A stretch of 64,000 nucleotides of DNA from Pseudomonas sp. DTU12.3 (GTDB taxonomy: Bacteria; Pseudomonadota; Gammaproteobacteria; Pseudomonadales; Pseudomonadaceae). The stretch spans positions 980,001-1,044,000 of the forward strand of contig NZ_CP027218.1 in the NCBI RefSeq assembly GCF_004124275.1. The letters run 5' to 3'. Both the position numbers and the translations under genes were made by a program. The notes beneath the pieces are model-generated. The model saw only the letters and a list, made by a program, of their open reading frames with translations, did no database searches and had not been told where the DNA came from. Shown here piece after piece: positions 61,954 through 64,000 of the stretch (position 1 is the stretch's first letter; the number at the start of each line of letters is the position of its first letter).

Positions 61954-62427
61954 ATGATGTGGACTTCAACGCAGTATCGCAACGTGGTGCGCGGCAGTGC
62001 CTGGTATGACTTGGTCGTTACGGCAGCGTTTGCCACGCCGTGGAGTTTTGCTTTTGTGCACGGGTTGTTGAGCGCACTGAACTTGCCGGGTGAGCTGCCG
62101 GCGTTTCAACCTGTGCACATGTTGATGGCGAATCTGTTGGGGTCGGTGGTGTGTGTTTGGGCGGTGCTGCGGATTCGTGATCCGCAGGCGCTTTATGGAC
62201 GGTATGACGCGGTGGCCAGATTTCTGTTTGCGGCTTGGCAAGCGTATGCCTTGTTGCATGGCGCCAGTTCGATTCTGCTGGTTTTCCTGGTCTTCGAACT
62301 GGCGTGGGGCGTTGCTCAGGTGTTGCCTGTTCGAAAGCTATCGCGAGCAGGCTCGCTCCCACAGGGGAATGCGGTCAACTGTGGGAGCGGGCTTGCTCGC
62401 GAAGAGGCCCGCCCAAACAACAATTAA
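61954..62427 (+). CDS. Small membrane protein under MerR control
   Basis: A 157-residue protein with four hydrophobic segments (LVVTAAFATPWSFAFVHGLL, VHMLMANLLGSVVCVWAVLR, FLFAAWQAYALLHGASSILL and LVFLVFELAWGVAQVL). The last 29 residues or so (LSRAGSLPQG... GSGLAREEARPNNN) are encoded by a REP element, so the natural C-terminus probably ended near residue 128. Function unknown. GGAG is five bases from the first ATG and eight from the next (61957), either of which could be used. Its stop overlaps the convergent permease stop. Confidence 0.75.
   Translation: MMWTSTQYRNVVRGSAWYDLVVTAAFATPWSFAFVHGLLSALNLPGELPAFQPVHMLMANLLGSVVCVWAVLRIRDPQALYGRYDAVARFLFAAWQAYALLHGASSILLVFLVFELAWGVAQVLPVRKLSRAGSLPQGNAVNCGSGLAREEARPNNN
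62336..62406. repeat. REP pair (GTGGGAGCG family) inside a coding end
   Basis: AGCTATCGCGAGCAGGCTCG then GTGGGAGCGGGCTTGCTCGC, arranged outward around a short centre. It forms the 3' end of the MerR-controlled membrane protein gene. Confidence 0.85.
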
Positions 62428-63350
62428 TGCCCCGCCTGCCAAGGCTGCCCCAACGACACCGGCGCATACAACCGCGTACGCAGCGCATCCCGCGACAACA
62501 ACACCAGCACCACAATCGTCGCCACATACGGCAGCATCGCCAGCAAACTCGATGGAATCGCCAGCCCCAACCCCTGCGCCACCAGATGCAGGATGCTGGC
62601 GAGTCCAAACAGATACGCCCCAAGCAACAACCGCCACACCCGCCAACTGGCAAACACCACCAGCGCCAACGCGATCCAACCACGCCCGGCGGTCATGTTT
62701 TCCGCCCACATCGGCGTGTACGCCAGCGACAGATACGCCCCGGCCAACCCGGCCATGGCCCCGCCGAACAGCACCGCCAATGTGCGCACCGTCAACACCG
62801 GCAGCCCCATCGCACTGGCCGCATCCGGGTTCTCGCCCACCGCCTGAATGATCAACCCGACACGACTTTTGACGATCACCCACGCCACCAGCGCAAACAG
62901 CGCGAACGACAGGTACACCAGCAGATCCTGAGCAAACAGCATCCGCCCGATCATTGGAATCTCACTCAGATAAGGAATCGCCACCGGCTCAAAACCCGTC
63001 AACGGTTTCCCCACCCAAGCCGCGCCGACAAAGGTCGACAGGCCGACACCAAAAATCGTCAGGGCCAGCCCGGTCGCGACCTGATTGGCGTTGAACACCA
63101 GCGCCACCAAGGCAAACAGCGACGACAACAACATCCCGGCGAGCATCGCCAGCACCACGCCAAGCCAGAGGCTGCCGCTGTTGAACGCAACGATAAAACC
63201 GATCACCGCGCCAAACAGCATCATCCCTTCCTGCCCGAGGTTGAGCACGCCGCTCTTCTCGCAGATCAGCTCACCCAGCGCCACCAGCAACAACGGCGTG
63301 CCGCAACGCACCATGGCGTAGAAAATATTGCTCAACAGATCGATATCCAT
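62424..63350 (-). CDS. ABC transporter permease, nucleoside/purine type
   Basis: A 308-residue branched-chain/nucleoside-type ABC permease: LLLVALGELICEKSGVLNLG and QEGMMLFGAVIGF at the N-terminus, RVGLIIQAVGENPDAASAMG in the EAA-like loop, and LAGAYLSLAYTPMW. With the permease upstream and the BMP protein it would import purine nucleosides or bases. Its ATG overlaps the preceding permease's stop. About nine hydrophobic segments are seen. Confidence 0.92.
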   Translation of the reverse strand: MDIDLLSNIFYAMVRCGTPLLLVALGELICEKSGVLNLGQEGMMLFGAVIGFIVAFNSGSLWLGVVLAMLAGMLLSSLFALVALVFNANQVATGLALTIFGVGLSTFVGAAWVGKPLTGFEPVAIPYLSEIPMIGRMLFAQDLLVYLSFALFALVAWVIVKSRVGLIIQAVGENPDAASAMGLPVLTVRTLAVLFGGAMAGLAGAYLSLAYTPMWAENMTAGRGWIALALVVFASWRVWRLLLGAYLFGLASILHLVAQGLGLAIPSSLLAMLPYVATIVVLVLLSRDALRTRLYAPVSLGQPWQAGH

Positions 63351-64000
63351 CACAGCGCTCCGGCGGTTACGGCGGTAGTCGAAGTACGCTTCACCCACCG
63401 CAAATTCAGGCGTGGCCGATAGAGGATCAGCACGTCACAGGCGAGCAGGAAAAACAGCATCATTCCCTGGAATAACTGGGTGATCGCCTGCGGCAGATTC
63501 AGGGTCATTTGTGCACTCTCGCCGCCGATGTACAGCAGCGCCATCAGCAGGCTCGAAAACAGAATCCCGATCGGATTGAGTCGCCCAAGAAACGCCACGG
63601 TGATCGCCGCATAGCCATAACCCGGCGAAACCTGCGGCACCAATTGACCGATCGGCCCGGTCACTTCGCAGACACCCGCAAGCCCCGCCAAGCCGCCGCT
63701 GATCAATAGCGCCAGCCAGATCAAACGCTTCTCGCGAAAGCCGACAAACCCCGCCGCACGCTTGTCCAGCCCGAGCACTTTGATCTGGAAACCGACAAAG
63801 CTTTTTTGCAGCAACACCCACACCGCGACCAGTGCGAGCAGGGCGAAATACACCCCGGCGTGCACGCGGCCATCCTCCATCAACAACGGCATACGGCTGG
63901 CGTCACCGAACATCGCCGACTCGGGAAAGTTGAATCCGGCCGGATCCTTCAGCGGCCCGTGCACGCAGAACAGCAGCAGGTTCAGTGCGATGTAATTGAG
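63350..64000 (-). CDS. ABC transporter permease, nucleoside/purine type (5' end outside window)
   Basis: The visible 216 residues form the C-terminal part of a permease of the same family as its neighbour: FVGFQIKVLGLDKRAAGFVG and EKRLIWLALLISGGLAGLAG, then VSPGYGYAAITVAFLGRLNP. The frame stays open to the window edge (LNYIALNLLLFC...), so the gene begins beyond 64000. The ATPase gene is expected further upstream on this strand. Confidence 0.9.
   Translation of the reverse strand, partial: LNYIALNLLLFCVHGPLKDPAGFNFPESAMFGDASRMPLLMEDGRVHAGVYFALLALVAVWVLLQKSFVGFQIKVLGLDKRAAGFVGFREKRLIWLALLISGGLAGLAGVCEVTGPIGQLVPQVSPGYGYAAITVAFLGRLNPIGILFSSLLMALLYIGGESAQMTLNLPQAITQLFQGMMLFFLLACDVLILYRPRLNLRWVKRTSTTAVTAGAL

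Overview
The window is chromosomal DNA of a Pseudomonas, most likely from the P. fluorescens group. The evidence is GC-rich coding sequence, a dozen copies of the fluorescent-pseudomonad REP palindromes (GTAGGAGCTGCC... and GTGGGAGCG...GCTCGCGA...), and a set of typical Pseudomonas genes: speA, a complete Flp/Tad pilus locus with PprA-PprB-like regulators, DUF6124, copA-cueR and a purine deaminase cluster. I see no rRNA, tRNA, CRISPR array or prophage.

Layout. (1) 1-4055: the end of a minus-strand gene, then a T6SS accessory island: a DUF2515-like protein, two tandem paralogous membrane proteins, an orphan hcp and a small Hcp-linked protein. (2) 4195-8659: housekeeping genes (DUF2333, Nudix, SUI1/YciH, speA), with an 86-bp MITE-like palindrome before speA. 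(3) 8894-11923: a short orphan VgrG, a DUF4123 adaptor and a lipoprotein alpha/beta-hydrolase. (4) 11917-16337: a MATE exporter, a small membrane protein, a MazG-like protein, cmoM and two DUF4136 lipoproteins. (5) 16621-31712: the Flp/Tad type IVb pilus locus (tadG, pprA, tadE/F-like, fppA, pprB, a lone receiver, flp, then rcpC-rcpA-tadZ-tadA-tadB-tadC-tadD-DUF3613). (6) 31918-36041: a structured leader before a DUF6124 gene, then a TpsB-type outer-membrane transporter and a Gly/Thr/Asn-rich repetitive lipoprotein. The lipoprotein's upstream region shares a bipartite motif with flp.

(7) 36390-41349: MaoC-like, FabG4-like and thiolase acyl-metabolism genes and a RIO kinase. (8) 41509-42686: an IS110-family element that appears to sit inside a REP palindrome. 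(9) 42759-47645: an MFS exporter and a copper module (copA-cueR, copZ) with two CueR-type promoters. (10) 47810-54346: transporters, an oxidoreductase/monooxygenase pair divergent from a LysR gene, an ArsR-like regulator and an MFS symporter. (11) 54456-64000: purine salvage (adenine deaminase, 2OG-Fe(II) oxygenase, BMP binding protein, 8-oxoguanine deaminase, two ABC permeases). Among these lie a ChaA-type antiporter and a MerR-controlled pair.

The genes with the most evident joint action are the Tad machine and its regulators, the copper efflux set, and the purine uptake and deamination set. The most interesting unexplained signals are the flp/lipoprotein shared upstream motif, the TpsB-lipoprotein pair without a recognisable TpsA, the hairpin leader of the DUF6124 gene with complementary loops, and the duplicated T6SS accessory genes with recycled gene ends.
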